From positions 1-32,179 of the forward strand of contig JAOQAF010000073.1 of assembly GCA_025963735.1 (NCBI GenBank): 32,179 nt of DNA, given 5' to 3'. The notes under the pieces are model-generated. The model ran no database searches and was not told the DNA's origin. It saw only the letters and a list, made by a program, of their open reading frames with translations. Source of the DNA: Bacteroidota bacterium. Lineage in GTDB: Bacteria > Bacteroidota > Bacteroidia > B-17B0 > Aurantibacillaceae. Every line of letters starts with the position of its first letter. Position 1 is the stretch's first letter. Shown one piece after another: positions 1 to 9,467 of the stretch. Both the position numbers and the translations under genes were made by a program.

Positions 1-18
1 CTCGTTATTATCTTAAAT

Positions 19-53
19 AAAAAAAGGCTGCCTCTTTTTGAGACAGCCTTTTT
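19..53 (-). terminator. Rho-independent terminator (probably bidirectional) downstream of the hsp20 gene
   Basis: aaaaaGGCTGcCTC-ttttt-GAGaCAGCCttttt: stem with one internal mismatch flanked by A- and T-tracts, directly after the hsp20 stop codon. Confidence 0.85.
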
Positions 54-54
54 G

Positions 55-510
55 TTAATTAATTTTAATTTCTTTGGATTCTTTCTTTTCAATTTCCTTT
101 TTTGGAATGGTGATGTAAAGAATTCCATCGGTATAATTGGCTGATATTTTTTCAGCATCTACTCTGTCTTCCGGCAAAGTAAAGGATCTGGTAAAGGATT
201 GGAAGGCAAATTCCTTGCGTACATATTGCCCGTCATCTTTCTTTTCTTCCTGCTTGTTTTCTTTTTGAGCAGAAATTAAAAGGAGATTGTCTTTTATTTC
301 AATTTTAAAATCCTTTTTTTCCATGCCGGGAACGGCCACTTCTAATTCGAAGTTATTCTCGGTGTCTTTAACATTTACCGCAGGCAATGTAAATTCATTT
401 TTTGCGACCGGACTAAAGATGTTCTTAGTGAAAAGATCATCAAACAGATCCGGGAACTCCGGGAAGAAACCTGGTCTTCCACCAAAGTTCGATTTAACTA
501 AGGTTTTCAT
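55..510 (-). CDS. Hsp20/alpha-crystallin family small heat shock protein
   Basis: 151 aa; LPAVNVKDTENNFELEVAVPGMEKKDFKIEIKDNLLLISAQKE and the SFTLPEDRVDAEKISANYTDGILYITIPKKE signature of alpha-crystallin domains. Confidence 0.95.
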   Translation of the reverse strand: MKTLVKSNFGGRPGFFPEFPDLFDDLFTKNIFSPVAKNEFTLPAVNVKDTENNFELEVAVPGMEKKDFKIEIKDNLLLISAQKENKQEEKKDDGQYVRKEFAFQSFTRSFTLPEDRVDAEKISANYTDGILYITIPKKEIEKKESKEIKIN

Positions 511-617
511 GACTTCAATTTTTTTTGGTTATACAATTAGTTTATTAATCCTCTCACCCGATAAGTTTCAAATAATGTACCAATATAAAAAATGGATATT
601 TTACCGTTAAAAGGGGT

Positions 618-662
618 TAAAAAACTGAAAAATTTTCATTTTCAATTCTGACAAATTTTCAG
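618..662 (-). terminator. AT-rich terminator-like hairpin downstream of the SpoIIE-phosphatase gene
   Basis: On the minus strand: CTGAAAATTT-...-AAAATTTTTCAG followed by TTTTTT, just after the stop of the 671-1906 gene. Confidence 0.55.
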
Positions 663-670
663 ATTATTAT

Positions 671-1906
671 TTAAAATCCCAGATCATTTATCTTAAGGGT
701 AAGCAGGGCAATATCGTCAGGGAAAGGGTGTTCGGCTTTATATTCTTCGGCGTAGAATAAAATTGCCTGATTAATGAAATCGGGTTTTGCCTTATTGTTT
801 ATTGAGATTATATTTTCAAGTCCTTCAACAGAAATAGATTCGCCATTATTATTAATCGTATCGGTTAATCCATCTGTATAACACATAAGGGTGAACTCCG
901 CTGTATAATTAAATATTTCAACATTCATGTTAGGCAAAGTATCTGTAATTCCAAGCAACGTACATCCTTTGGTCAATTCGAAAAAACGCTTTTCATAATA
1001 AAGAATGGGTGGGTTATGACCGGCATTAATATAAGTTAACTGCTGACTTTTTGTGTTTAATTTTCCTAAAAAAATAGAAAGAAATTTTTCATGCCGTGCA
1101 TTGTTAATTACACGTTTATTTATTTCAATAATCAGATCTTTTAAATTGTGGGTATAATTAATCAAACTATGAAGTGTAGCCTGAATGTTACTCATTAAAA
1201 GTGCCGCCGCAACTCCTTTTCCACTTACGTCGGCTATGCAAAAAATAAATTCGTGAATGTTTAACTGAATAAAGTCATAATAATCACCTCCTACCTGTTG
1301 GTGCGGAAGGTATTTAGCCGCAACCTGCAAATTTTCAGTGTCAGGAAACTCATGAGGAAACAACAATTTCTGCATGTTTTGCGCAAGCTCCAATTCTTTT
1401 TTTATTTGGGCTCTTTGAATATTTTCCTTAAATAACTTTTTGTTTTCAATCGCTACTACAATAATGTTGGTTAAGGTTTGAACAAATGGTAAATGTTTTA
1501 TAGCGGCACTCAATTCAAGTTTTTGCTGATTTACATCTCCAAGCAATACATAGGCCAATGCAGTTTGCTTATGATATACAGGCACTACTATTTCGAAACT
1601 TTTGCTTAGTTCACCCTTACTGAAAGTAATTGTTTCAATTTCAGTAATGTTTAAAAGTTCGGGTTCAAATTTTATATGGTTAAATTCTTCACCAATTCCA
1701 TATTTTAGAATGCATGTCCATTCAGTATCGTAACTAAATAGCACCAGTTTACCCACACCCAGCCGGTTCTCAAGAATATCCTGATAGAGATCAAGTAGTA
1801 TTGCAGTGGAGGAATTAGTATTAATGGCTTTGGTAACTTCAAGAAGCGCGTTCAGTTTTAAATCCTGAACCTGCTTTTGCTGCCATATTTTAGAATGATC
1901 TTCCAA
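671..1906 (-). CDS. PP2C-type SpoIIE family serine phosphatase with N-terminal GAF-like region (RsbU-like)
   Basis: 411 aa; ELAQNMQKLLFP...GGDYYDFIQL...FCIADVSGKGVAAALLMSNIQATLHSL...INAGHNPPILY...LMCYTDGLTDTIN are SpoIIE/PP2C motifs. Confidence 0.93.
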   Translation of the reverse strand: MEDHSKIWQQKQVQDLKLNALLEVTKAINTNSSTAILLDLYQDILENRLGVGKLVLFSYDTEWTCILKYGIGEEFNHIKFEPELLNITEIETITFSKGELSKSFEIVVPVYHKQTALAYVLLGDVNQQKLELSAAIKHLPFVQTLTNIIVVAIENKKLFKENIQRAQIKKELELAQNMQKLLFPHEFPDTENLQVAAKYLPHQQVGGDYYDFIQLNIHEFIFCIADVSGKGVAAALLMSNIQATLHSLINYTHNLKDLIIEINKRVINNARHEKFLSIFLGKLNTKSQQLTYINAGHNPPILYYEKRFFELTKGCTLLGITDTLPNMNVEIFNYTAEFTLMCYTDGLTDTINNNGESISVEGLENIISINNKAKPDFINQAILFYAEEYKAEHPFPDDIALLTLKINDLGF

Positions 1907-1912
1907 GGTATT

Positions 1913-2419
1913 TTAAATCAGGTAAACGGCCTCGCTGCCTTTTTTAGTAAAGTCGGCCTCAATGTGTTCCTGCAATGTAGTACTTAATGTTAAACCTACA
2001 TAATCTGCCTTTACAGGAAAACGGGTGTGACTTCTGTCTACTAAAATAACAGTGCTTAATTTCTTAACCGGTTTATCTAAAAATAATTTTACTGCGTAAA
2101 TTAATGTTTTACCACTGTTTAAAACATCGTCAACCAATATTGTTGTTTTATTTACAAAATCTTTTTCATCAAAATCAATTTGCGGAGTTCCGTCCCAGGG
2201 CTTGTCTTTATTAATTTTTATTTTGCCTAGCTGAATTTTTATCGGAGATATTTCCATCAATTTATCAGCAAGATTAGCCGCCACTTTATATCCGTTCCCT
2301 TCAATCCCGACAATTAAAAGACTTTTTTCGTTGTAGTTATTTTCATACACCTCAAAGGCCAAACGGTTCAGCTTTTGTTGGATTTGAATTTTATCTAATA
2401 TTTTAACTTTGTTATTCAT
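1913..2419 (-). CDS. Phosphoribosyltransferase domain protein (PyrR-like)
   Basis: 168 aa; PRPP-binding motif TILVDDVLNSGKTLIYAV; GIEGNGYKVAANLA; LVDRSHTRFPVKADYVGLTLSTTLQEHIE. Confidence 0.9.
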   Translation of the reverse strand: MNNKVKILDKIQIQQKLNRLAFEVYENNYNEKSLLIVGIEGNGYKVAANLADKLMEISPIKIQLGKIKINKDKPWDGTPQIDFDEKDFVNKTTILVDDVLNSGKTLIYAVKLFLDKPVKKLSTVILVDRSHTRFPVKADYVGLTLSTTLQEHIEADFTKKGSEAVYLI

Positions 2420-3300
2420 TAATAATTTTTTATTAAATGCTTTAAAGTTTCTTTTACCTTGTCATTAGGTTCTGTTAAAGGCAGACGCACATAGGGTTTG
2501 CATTTTTTTAATTCGCTTAGAGCAAATTTAATTCCTCCCGGATTACCGTCTGCAAAAAGCTGATCGGTAATATCCATAATTTTATAATGAAGTTTCTGAG
2601 CTTTTTCGAAGTCGCCTTTTAAACACAAACGAACCATCTCGCTATAATCATTTGGCAGAGCCTGGGCAACAACAGAAATAACACCAACACCCCCGGCAGC
2701 AATAATTGGCAGGGTTAAATTATCATCGCCACTTATTACCATAAAATCTTTGGGTTTGTTTTTAATCACTTTCATGATCTGTTCAATGCTCCCGCTTGCT
2801 TCTTTGGTGGCAACAATGTTCTTCAGGTCTTTTGCAATTCTAACCTGCGTTTCCCAGGTAACATTACTTCCGGTGCGGCCCGGTACATTATAAAGAATAA
2901 TGTCTTTTTTTGAATTTTCAGAAACAGCTTTATAATGCTGATAGTATCCTTCCTGATTGGGCTTGTTGTAATAAGGCGCAACAGAAAGAATAGCTTCAAA
3001 ATTTTTTAAATTGGTTTTTTTAATGGTTTCAACAACTTCCGCTGTATTATTTCCGCCGATACCCAATACAAGAGGAAGCTTATTGCCATTTGCTTTTACA
3101 ACCGTACTAATAGCTAATTCTTTTTCTTCCCGGGTTAGTGTAACGCTTTCACCTGTAGTTCCTAAAATAACAATGTATTCAACTTTACCGTGGTGTAAAT
3201 GTTTTACTATTCCTGAAAGAGATTCTGTATCAATATTTCCTTTTTTATCAAAGGGTGTAACAATTGCCACACCGGTACCTTTTAAGTTTTTGTTTCTCAT
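2419..3300 (-). CDS. dapA: 4-hydroxy-tetrahydrodipicolinate synthase
   Basis: 293 aa; GTGVAIVTPFDKKGNID, LGTTGESVTLTREEK, APYYNKPNQEGYYQHYKAV, ILYNVPGRTGSNV, VATKEASGSIEQ, VISGDDNLTLPIIAAGGVGVISV. Confidence 0.96.
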   Translation of the reverse strand: MRNKNLKGTGVAIVTPFDKKGNIDTESLSGIVKHLHHGKVEYIVILGTTGESVTLTREEKELAISTVVKANGNKLPLVLGIGGNNTAEVVETIKKTNLKNFEAILSVAPYYNKPNQEGYYQHYKAVSENSKKDIILYNVPGRTGSNVTWETQVRIAKDLKNIVATKEASGSIEQIMKVIKNKPKDFMVISGDDNLTLPIIAAGGVGVISVVAQALPNDYSEMVRLCLKGDFEKAQKLHYKIMDITDQLFADGNPGGIKFALSELKKCKPYVRLPLTEPNDKVKETLKHLIKNY

Positions 3301-3389
3301 AAATGTGTATATAAATATATATAAATATTTTGTGTGCTATTAGATCAATTGTTTCTGATAATTTTCAGAATACAAAAAGGAATAAGTAA

Positions 3390-4607
3390 TTATTTTAAAT
3401 TAAAATACTCTGTAGCCATTAGGGCGATTTCATTACCATAAGCTAAACTGGCAGTGGCCGCCGGACTTGGACTGTTAATTACATGCAGGGCGTTACCATG
3501 TTTTTCAATTTTAAAATCATCAAGCATATCACCTTCCGGACCTAAAGCCATGGCTCTAATTCCACAACGGCTTGCAACGATATCATCCATTTGTAAATCA
3601 GGAATTAGCTTTCGCAGTCTGTTAAGAAAATAAGTTTTACTAAAAGCGCCGCGATATTCATCCAGCCCAAAACGCCAGTGTTTCCCAAAAAACTTCCAGG
3701 TGCCCTTATATCCAAATGCCTCGGCCGTATCTTTTAAACTGAACGCTGTTTTTTTATACCCTTCACGGTCAAACACAAAAACCGCATTCGGTCCGCATTC
3801 GGTTCCACCTTTTATCATACGCGTAAAATGTACGCCAAGGAAAGGAAATTTTGGATTTGGCACCGGATAAATAAGGTTACGTACTTTACTAAGTCCTTTT
3901 TCTGTAAGGTCATAATAATCACCCCGGAAACCAACAATGGCGGCATCTGTCTTGGCACCTTCTTTTTTTGTTATTCTGTCGGCCTGTAAACCTGATGTTG
4001 TAATAATATATTTTCCGATAAATTTATCCGACTCTGTTATAACCGTTGTAAAGTTTGCGCTTTTTTCAAAACCCACTACTTTTTGTGAAGTAAGAACCTT
4101 GCTTCCGTTTCCTGTAGCATTTACAAGCTCGGCATATTTGCGGGCCACATCGCCGTAATCAATAATACCGGTACAACCCACCCAAAGCCCTGAAATTCCC
4201 TGGCAATGAGGTTCAATTTCTTTTATACGTTTTGAATCTATAATCTCAATATCCTCTACACCGTTGGCAATCCCGTTATTGTAAACTTTGTTCATGTGGG
4301 CCAATTCACCGGGATCTGTGGCAACAATAATTTTTCCGCAAATATCGTGCTGTATATGATGTTCCTGCGCAAACTTTACCAGTTCGCGCCGGCCTTCTAC
4401 ACAGTTACGCGCTTTATAGGAACCGGGTTTATAATATATACCGCTATGGATCACACCGCTGTTATGAGAAGTTTGATGTGCCGCCACTTCTTTTTCTTTT
4501 TCTAAAACTAATATAGTTTTGTTTGGGTGAATTCGGGTTAGTTTAAGCGCTGTGGCCAATCCCACAATGCCTCCGCCTACAATAATAATGTCGTAATTTT
4601 GATTCAT
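3390..4607 (-). CDS. lhgO: L-2-hydroxyglutarate oxidase
   Basis: FAD-binding MNQNYDIIIVGGGIVGLATALKLTRIHPNKTILVLEKEKEVAAHQTSHNSGVIHSGIYYKPGSYKARNC. I moved the start from 4733 to the internal ATG at 4607, because the longer ORF overlaps the divergent FAH gene. Confidence 0.92.
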   Translation of the reverse strand: MNQNYDIIIVGGGIVGLATALKLTRIHPNKTILVLEKEKEVAAHQTSHNSGVIHSGIYYKPGSYKARNCVEGRRELVKFAQEHHIQHDICGKIIVATDPGELAHMNKVYNNGIANGVEDIEIIDSKRIKEIEPHCQGISGLWVGCTGIIDYGDVARKYAELVNATGNGSKVLTSQKVVGFEKSANFTTVITESDKFIGKYIITTSGLQADRITKKEGAKTDAAIVGFRGDYYDLTEKGLSKVRNLIYPVPNPKFPFLGVHFTRMIKGGTECGPNAVFVFDREGYKKTAFSLKDTAEAFGYKGTWKFFGKHWRFGLDEYRGAFSKTYFLNRLRKLIPDLQMDDIVASRCGIRAMALGPEGDMLDDFKIEKHGNALHVINSPSPAATASLAYGNEIALMATEYFNLK

Positions 4608-4653
4608 AAAGCTTAACAAATGTATTAAATAATGAGTTAAAAAGAACTTTTTT

Positions 4654-4668
4654 GTTAAAGGCTTTAAC
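4654..4668. promoter_or_regulatory. Palindromic operator candidate in the lhgO/FAH divergent intergenic region
   Basis: GTTAAAG-G-CTTTAAC perfect 7-bp inverted repeat, nested in GAGTTAAA (4634-4641) ... TTTAACTC (4663-4670). Confidence 0.4.
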
Positions 4669-4694
4669 TCTAAATTTATATGATATATTAAACC

Positions 4695-5300
4695 ATGAAA
4701 ATTATTTGTATTGGCAGAAATTACGCTGAACACGCCAAAGAAATGAAGGCTGATCTTCCCACCGAACCTGTGTTTTTTATGAAGCCCGACACCGCTTTAT
4801 TAAAAGAGGAAGATTTTTATATACCAGATTTTACTAAAGATCTTCATCATGAGATTGAGCTTGTTCTTAAAATATGCAAAGCCGGAAAACACATTGAGGA
4901 GCAGTTTGCAGGCAAATATTATGATGAAATTGGAATAGGCATTGATTTTACTGCCAGAGACATTCAGACAAAATGTAAAGAAAAAGGCCTTCCATGGGAG
5001 AAAGCAAAGGCGTTTGATAACAGCGCACCAATTGGTAAATTTATTAGAAAAGAAAATATTGACTTAAACAATATAGGGTTTGAACTAACGGTTAACGGCC
5101 AATCACGGCAACGTGGAAATTCTAAAGATCTAATTTTTTCATTTGATAAAGTAATCAGTTATGTTTCACGTTTTGTAACTTTAAAAACCGGCGATCTTAT
5201 TTATACCGGAACCCCTGATGGGGTAGGACAGGTGCAAATTGGCGATAAACTGGAAGGGTTTTTAAACAATGAAAAGCTTCTGACCCTTACAATAAAGTAA
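4695..5300 (+). CDS. Fumarylacetoacetate hydrolase (FAH) family protein
   Basis: 201 aa; [85 protein letters not shown]. Confidence 0.95.
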   Translation: MKIICIGRNYAEHAKEMKADLPTEPVFFMKPDTALLKEEDFYIPDFTKDLHHEIELVLKICKAGKHIEEQFAGKYYDEIGIGIDFTARDIQTKCKEKGLPWEKAKAFDNSAPIGKFIRKENIDLNNIGFELTVNGQSRQRGNSKDLIFSFDKVISYVSRFVTLKTGDLIYTGTPDGVGQVQIGDKLEGFLNNEKLLTLTIK

Positions 5301-5512
5301 TGTTAAAAAAAATTGCTTTTGGCACAGTAAGGTTTTATCAATACTGCATCCGGCCGTTATTGCCCAATGCTTGTCGCTATACCCCTTCATGCAGCGAGTA
5401 TTCCGTTCAGGCAATTGAAAAATATGGAGCTTTAAAAGGAAGTTGGTTAGGCATTAAAAGGATTCTCAGATGTCATCCCTGGGGGGGACATGGTTACGAC
5501 CCCGTACCATAA
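5300..5512 (+). CDS. yidD: Membrane protein insertion efficiency factor YidD
   Basis: 70 aa; [58 protein letters not shown]; overlaps the FAH stop (taATG). Confidence 0.95.
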   Translation: MLKKIAFGTVRFYQYCIRPLLPNACRYTPSCSEYSVQAIEKYGALKGSWLGIKRILRCHPWGGHGYDPVP

Positions 5513-5570
5513 CATGAGATAATTATTTTTAATGTGTAACTTTCAATCATAATATTATTATAAGACTATC

Positions 5571-6998
5571 ATAAGAAAATACACATATTTATTTTTTTTA
5601 ACCATTTGTTTTTCTTCGTGGTTGGCTCAGAATGTTACCATTAAAGGGAAAGCTCATTCTTCTTATGCAGGGAAGGTAATTCAGCTTTTTTATTTTACCG
5701 ATAATGTAACGCTTATTCCACAGAAAGAAAATCAGGACACCATAAAGAGTGACGGCTATTTTGAAATTTCTTTTTACTCAGACCATACGCAGCCTGTGAT
5801 ATTGAAAATTGAAAATGTAGTTTCGAAAATGTATGTTCAACCAGATTTTGTTTATGGTATCACATTCCCTGAACTGGATGAAAATCTTGACCGTAAGAAT
5901 GATGCTGAACTGTATGTTAACGTTGGGGTAATTGGCGCCGACAGTACTGAGCTCAATGCTCTTATTTTTGATTATCAGCAACAATACAATCAGCTTTTCA
6001 TACCCAAGAATGGGAAGTTTCTGGGAAGAAACGCGATGTTTAAAAGAGCTGATTCACTGAAGAAATTATGTGATGAAAGATACCGGAAAATAAATAATCC
6101 TTATTTTAAAAGTTATTGTGAATATTCTATTGCCTCGATTAATTCAAGCCTCTCACGCGGTGAAAATTTTCTAATTAATAATTATATTTTAAACAAACCT
6201 ATTCAGTACGCGCACTATGAGTACATGCAATTTTTTAATACTTTTTTTGCTGGATATCTTAATGTTGTGGCCTCATCCAAAAAAGGCCAATCGCTTTATA
6301 ACATCATTAATGTGAAAGCGAGTTATAGTTTGTTGAACGCTTTTTTAAAGGACGATAAATTATTGAAGAACGATTCATTGCGCGAACTTGTTATTATTCG
6401 TAATCTTTGGGATTTTTATTACAACGCCGATTTTTCACCTGATGCGATTGAAAAAATTATTTCAGATTTAAATCAGGCCAGCGTAGTTCCCCTTCACAAG
6501 AAAATAACTTCTACCATGCTGGTATATTTTAATAAAATGCAAGCCGGCACTGCGGCCCCTGACTTTGCGGCCAGAAGTAAAGATGGAACTATTGGTACAT
6601 TAAACACTTTTAAAAACCGATGGATTTATTTAAATTTTTTCTCAACTAAAAATATTGAAAGCCTTAAAGAGATGCCGAAAATTGCTTCTCTGAAAAAAAA
6701 GTTTGGCGACAAAATGGTTTTTGTAAGTGTTTGTCTTGACGACAGTCTTAGCTCATACCAGAATTTCGTAAAAAATAATCCTAAATACGATTGGAATATC
6801 TGGTTTAACTATGATAAAACCATCAGCAAAACTGCCAAGGAAAATTATTTTGTAACAGGTACCGAAGCGTATTTTCTTATTAATAATTTTGGATATCTGG
6901 CGCAGTCACCGGCACCGGCACCTTCAAAAGGTATTGAATTTAAATTGCACAGTATATTTAAAACAGGCGGTAAAAATACTAAAACCGGAATACGTTAG
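5571..6998 (+). CDS. Secreted thioredoxin-fold (TlpA/AhpC-like) protein lacking catalytic cysteines; 5' end uncertain
   Basis: C-terminal AGTAAPDFAARSKDGTIGTLNTFKNRWIYLNFFSTKNIESLKEMPKIASLKKKF is TlpA-like. The track start at 5622 is TTG; in-frame upstream sequence from 5571 encodes IRKYTYLFFLTICFSSWLAQ, a signal peptide, with no ATG/GTG/TTG. Confidence 0.75.
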   Translation: MRKYTYLFFLTICFSSWLAQNVTIKGKAHSSYAGKVIQLFYFTDNVTLIPQKENQDTIKSDGYFEISFYSDHTQPVILKIENVVSKMYVQPDFVYGITFPELDENLDRKNDAELYVNVGVIGADSTELNALIFDYQQQYNQLFIPKNGKFLGRNAMFKRADSLKKLCDERYRKINNPYFKSYCEYSIASINSSLSRGENFLINNYILNKPIQYAHYEYMQFFNTFFAGYLNVVASSKKGQSLYNIINVKASYSLLNAFLKDDKLLKNDSLRELVIIRNLWDFYYNADFSPDAIEKIISDLNQASVVPLHKKITSTMLVYFNKMQAGTAAPDFAARSKDGTIGTLNTFKNRWIYLNFFSTKNIESLKEMPKIASLKKKFGDKMVFVSVCLDDSLSSYQNFVKNNPKYDWNIWFNYDKTISKTAKENYFVTGTEAYFLINNFGYLAQSPAPAPSKGIEFKLHSIFKTGGKNTKTGIR

Positions 6999-7723
6999 TG
7001 ATCACAAAAATAAATACAACTTCCATATGGAAGGAGCAGGTGGCTTATGAGGACAATCATATTATTATTATAAATAAAATGCCCTCAGAGATTGTGCAGG
7101 GAGACAGGACAGGTGACATGCCATTAAGCGAAAAGGTAAAAAATTTTATAAAGGAAAGAGATAACAAACCCGGAAACGTATTTTGCGGTGTAATTCACAG
7201 GCTCGACAGGCCTGTAAGTGGTCTTGTTATTTTTGCCAAAACTTCAAAGGCCCTTTCGAGGTTTAACGAATTGTTCCGCGAAAAAACAATTGAAAAAACC
7301 TACCTGGCAGTAGTAAAAAATAAACCCGTAAAAGAAAGAGACGTGTTAACTCATTACATGATCAAAAATGAAAAGACAAATACGTCCAAAGCTTTTTTAA
7401 AAGAGGTGCCGCACAGTTTAAAAGCAATGCTTGAATATGAAATGGTTGCCTCTTCGGATAATTACCATTTGCTTAAAATAAAATTGTTAACCGGGCGGCA
7501 TCATCAGATCCGTTGCCAGCTCTCGACTATAGGTAGCCCAATTAAAGGTGACCTTAAATATGGCTTCAACAGAACCAATGAAGGAGGCTTTATACATTTA
7601 CACAGTTATAAAATAGATTTTATACATCCCATAAAAAAGGAGAAGGTAAGTATTAAAGCGCTGCCAGTCACTAATGATGCGGTATGGAATTATTTTTGTA
7701 AGATAGCGGAAAGTATTTTATAG
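6998..7723 (+). CDS. RluA family pseudouridine synthase
   Basis: 241 aa; VIHRLDRPVSGLVIFAKTSKALSRFNELFREKTIEKTYLAVV and LLTGRHHQIRCQLSTIGSPIKGDLKYG; GTG start overlaps the upstream TAG. Confidence 0.95.
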   Translation: MITKINTTSIWKEQVAYEDNHIIIINKMPSEIVQGDRTGDMPLSEKVKNFIKERDNKPGNVFCGVIHRLDRPVSGLVIFAKTSKALSRFNELFREKTIEKTYLAVVKNKPVKERDVLTHYMIKNEKTNTSKAFLKEVPHSLKAMLEYEMVASSDNYHLLKIKLLTGRHHQIRCQLSTIGSPIKGDLKYGFNRTNEGGFIHLHSYKIDFIHPIKKEKVSIKALPVTNDAVWNYFCKIAESIL

Positions 7724-7751
7724 TCTTCAGCGCAACTTACAAAGTGTTTGG

Positions 7752-8462
7752 TTAATTAGTTAATATATCTACAATATTGCTGATGCTGTTTCCGTGATGA
7801 TATTTCTTTTTTAAGCGGAACATTTTTATATCGCTAAGCAATTCATGAAAATCAAAGTTTAATCCAATGGACGTAAAAAACCCATCGAAATTAAAGTCCT
7901 TTACCTGATTGTAAATTGTTTTACGGTACCCGGCCATTCCTTTTAAGCCCATAAACCGCATGGGTTTAAACGTGGCCGATACTCCAAAATTGGCAAAAAT
8001 GAGCATGCCGGTTTCAGAGGATGTAACGGTGTTTTCAGTAATGTTTTTATTTTGAAACGTATTGTTGCCGCAGGCAATTTCAAGTGGCATTCCCAATGAA
8101 ATGAAACGGGTGTCAATATACATAATCTCTGAATTTATACTTCCGTAATTTAATTGAATGAGCCGTCCATATTCAATACTGTCGACCGTTTTTTTAAATG
8201 CCTTTAAACTTCCTTTCATGGAATAGTAACCAAGCGTAAAACGTAATTTTTCTTTTAATAAAACGCCTGCATCAAAACCGTTTATTGTTAATGCCTGGCC
8301 TTCCAGAAAGGCTTCGCGGTTATCAAGTTTAAATTGCGGCGTGATTAGCCTTATGCGTCTTATCCGAAGTGAATCTTTTATAAATTGATCCTCGCTAAGT
8401 GACTGCTGGGCGAGGCTTGTCAGACAAAGAATTATGAATATTAAAGGTAAAAGTGTTTTCAT
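7752..8462 (-). CDS. Hypothetical secreted, possibly outer-membrane beta-barrel-like, protein
   Basis: Signal peptide MKTLLPLIFIILCLTSLAQ when started at the internal ATG at 8462; amphipathic alternation (KLRFTLGYYSMKGSL, LIFANFGVSATFKPMRFMGLKGMAGYRKTI). Confidence 0.6.
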   Translation of the reverse strand: MKTLLPLIFIILCLTSLAQQSLSEDQFIKDSLRIRRIRLITPQFKLDNREAFLEGQALTINGFDAGVLLKEKLRFTLGYYSMKGSLKAFKKTVDSIEYGRLIQLNYGSINSEIMYIDTRFISLGMPLEIACGNNTFQNKNITENTVTSSETGMLIFANFGVSATFKPMRFMGLKGMAGYRKTIYNQVKDFNFDGFFTSIGLNFDFHELLSDIKMFRLKKKYHHGNSISNIVDILTN

Positions 8463-8557
8463 TTGCAACAGGATATGTTGCATTAAAAAAAGAAATTTTT
8501 ATTCCCAGCTGAAAGATTTAAAAAATGGGTATTAATTTGGGCGTAATTCCACAGCCC

Positions 8558-9397
8558 TTACTTAAAATTATTTTTAATAAAAGTGGTTGATTTAACAAAC
8601 GCTTCTTCAGAAAAAGCTTTCGCGTATTTAGGGTTACTTGGGTTGGCAAAACCATGAACAGCATTATATGAAATAACTTCCATAGGTTTTTTCAGTTCTT
8701 TCATTTTTTCTTCAAACGTGCTAATAACCTGTTTGTTTATCCACTGATCCTGTTCTGCAAACACAAATAGTACCGGTGCATTTAATGTTTTAAGTTTTTC
8801 CTTTTTTTCTTCCGGCATGCCGTAATACATCACGCACGACTTAGCCTGTTTGCCTGCAAGTATAGCGCACTGCAAGCTCCACCCTCCCCCAAAGCACCAA
8901 CCTATAGTGGCAATATGCGCTTTTTTACCAACGTAATTAAGCACACCCCTGATAACATCTTCGGCATCATCATAATTAACAGCCTGCATATACTTTGCAG
9001 CAGAATCGCGATCGGTTGCAACTTTTTTGTTGTATAGGTCAACAGCAATAACATTAACATTTTTAAGCTCCTTAAATAATTTTTCGCACTCCTGCTTTAC
9101 ATAATCATTCAATCCCCACCATTCATGAAATACAAAAATATATTTATCTGAATGTGAATCACATTTTATTTCGTAAGCCTGAGATTCTTTACCCGAGGGC
9201 GTTTTATAGGTTATCATTTTTCCGGAAGCGTCTGACAGGTGAAAGGGTTCAGGTTCAAGATGCGCTGCAATAAAATTTTTGTCATTTGTAAGTTGCGCAA
9301 ACGTTTCGCCGGCTAAGGATTTTGAACAGCAACTTTTCTGACCATACAACGATGTGACTATAAGCAGGCTAATAATAATATTAAAAGTTGTTTTCAT
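8558..9397 (-). CDS. Secreted dienelactone hydrolase family protein
   Basis: 279 aa; signal peptide MKTTFNIIISLLIVTSLYGQ; EWWGLNDYVKQECEKL, nucleophile motif ATIGWCFGGGWSLQ, FAEQDQWI, YNAVHGFANPS (Cys-Asp-His triad). Confidence 0.93.
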   Translation of the reverse strand: MKTTFNIIISLLIVTSLYGQKSCCSKSLAGETFAQLTNDKNFIAAHLEPEPFHLSDASGKMITYKTPSGKESQAYEIKCDSHSDKYIFVFHEWWGLNDYVKQECEKLFKELKNVNVIAVDLYNKKVATDRDSAAKYMQAVNYDDAEDVIRGVLNYVGKKAHIATIGWCFGGGWSLQCAILAGKQAKSCVMYYGMPEEKKEKLKTLNAPVLFVFAEQDQWINKQVISTFEEKMKELKKPMEVISYNAVHGFANPSNPKYAKAFSEEAFVKSTTFIKNNFK

Positions 9398-9413
9398 AAA
9401 TTTTATTTTAAAT

Positions 9414-9450
9414 AAAAAAACCCGGCCTGTATTATTGGGACCGGGTTTTA
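9414..9450 (-). terminator. Rho-independent terminator downstream of the OmpA-family gene
   Basis: aaaaCCCGG...CCGGGtttt perfect stem with flanking A/T tracts, between the stop at 9468 and the next minus-strand gene. Confidence 0.85.
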
Positions 9451-9467
9451 AAATAGTAAACGATTAA

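Noticed and set aside
287-610. 107-aa plus-strand ORF opposite hsp20
   Set aside because: Antisense shadow of the well-supported Hsp20 coding region, no recognisable domain.
3303-3331. tatataaatatatataaatatttt tract upstream of dapA
   Set aside because: Simple AT-rich sequence without a defined motif; expected in this genome.
3353-3370. TTCTGA-TAATTT-TCAGAA inverted repeat between lhgO and dapA
   Set aside because: Only a 6-bp AT-rich stem with no T-tract; not enough for a terminator or operator call.
4608-4733. 42-residue N-terminal extension of the lhgO ORF
   Set aside because: It overlaps the start of the divergent FAH gene and the palindromic intergenic region; the FAD-binding motif MNQNYDIIIVGGG begins naturally at 4607.
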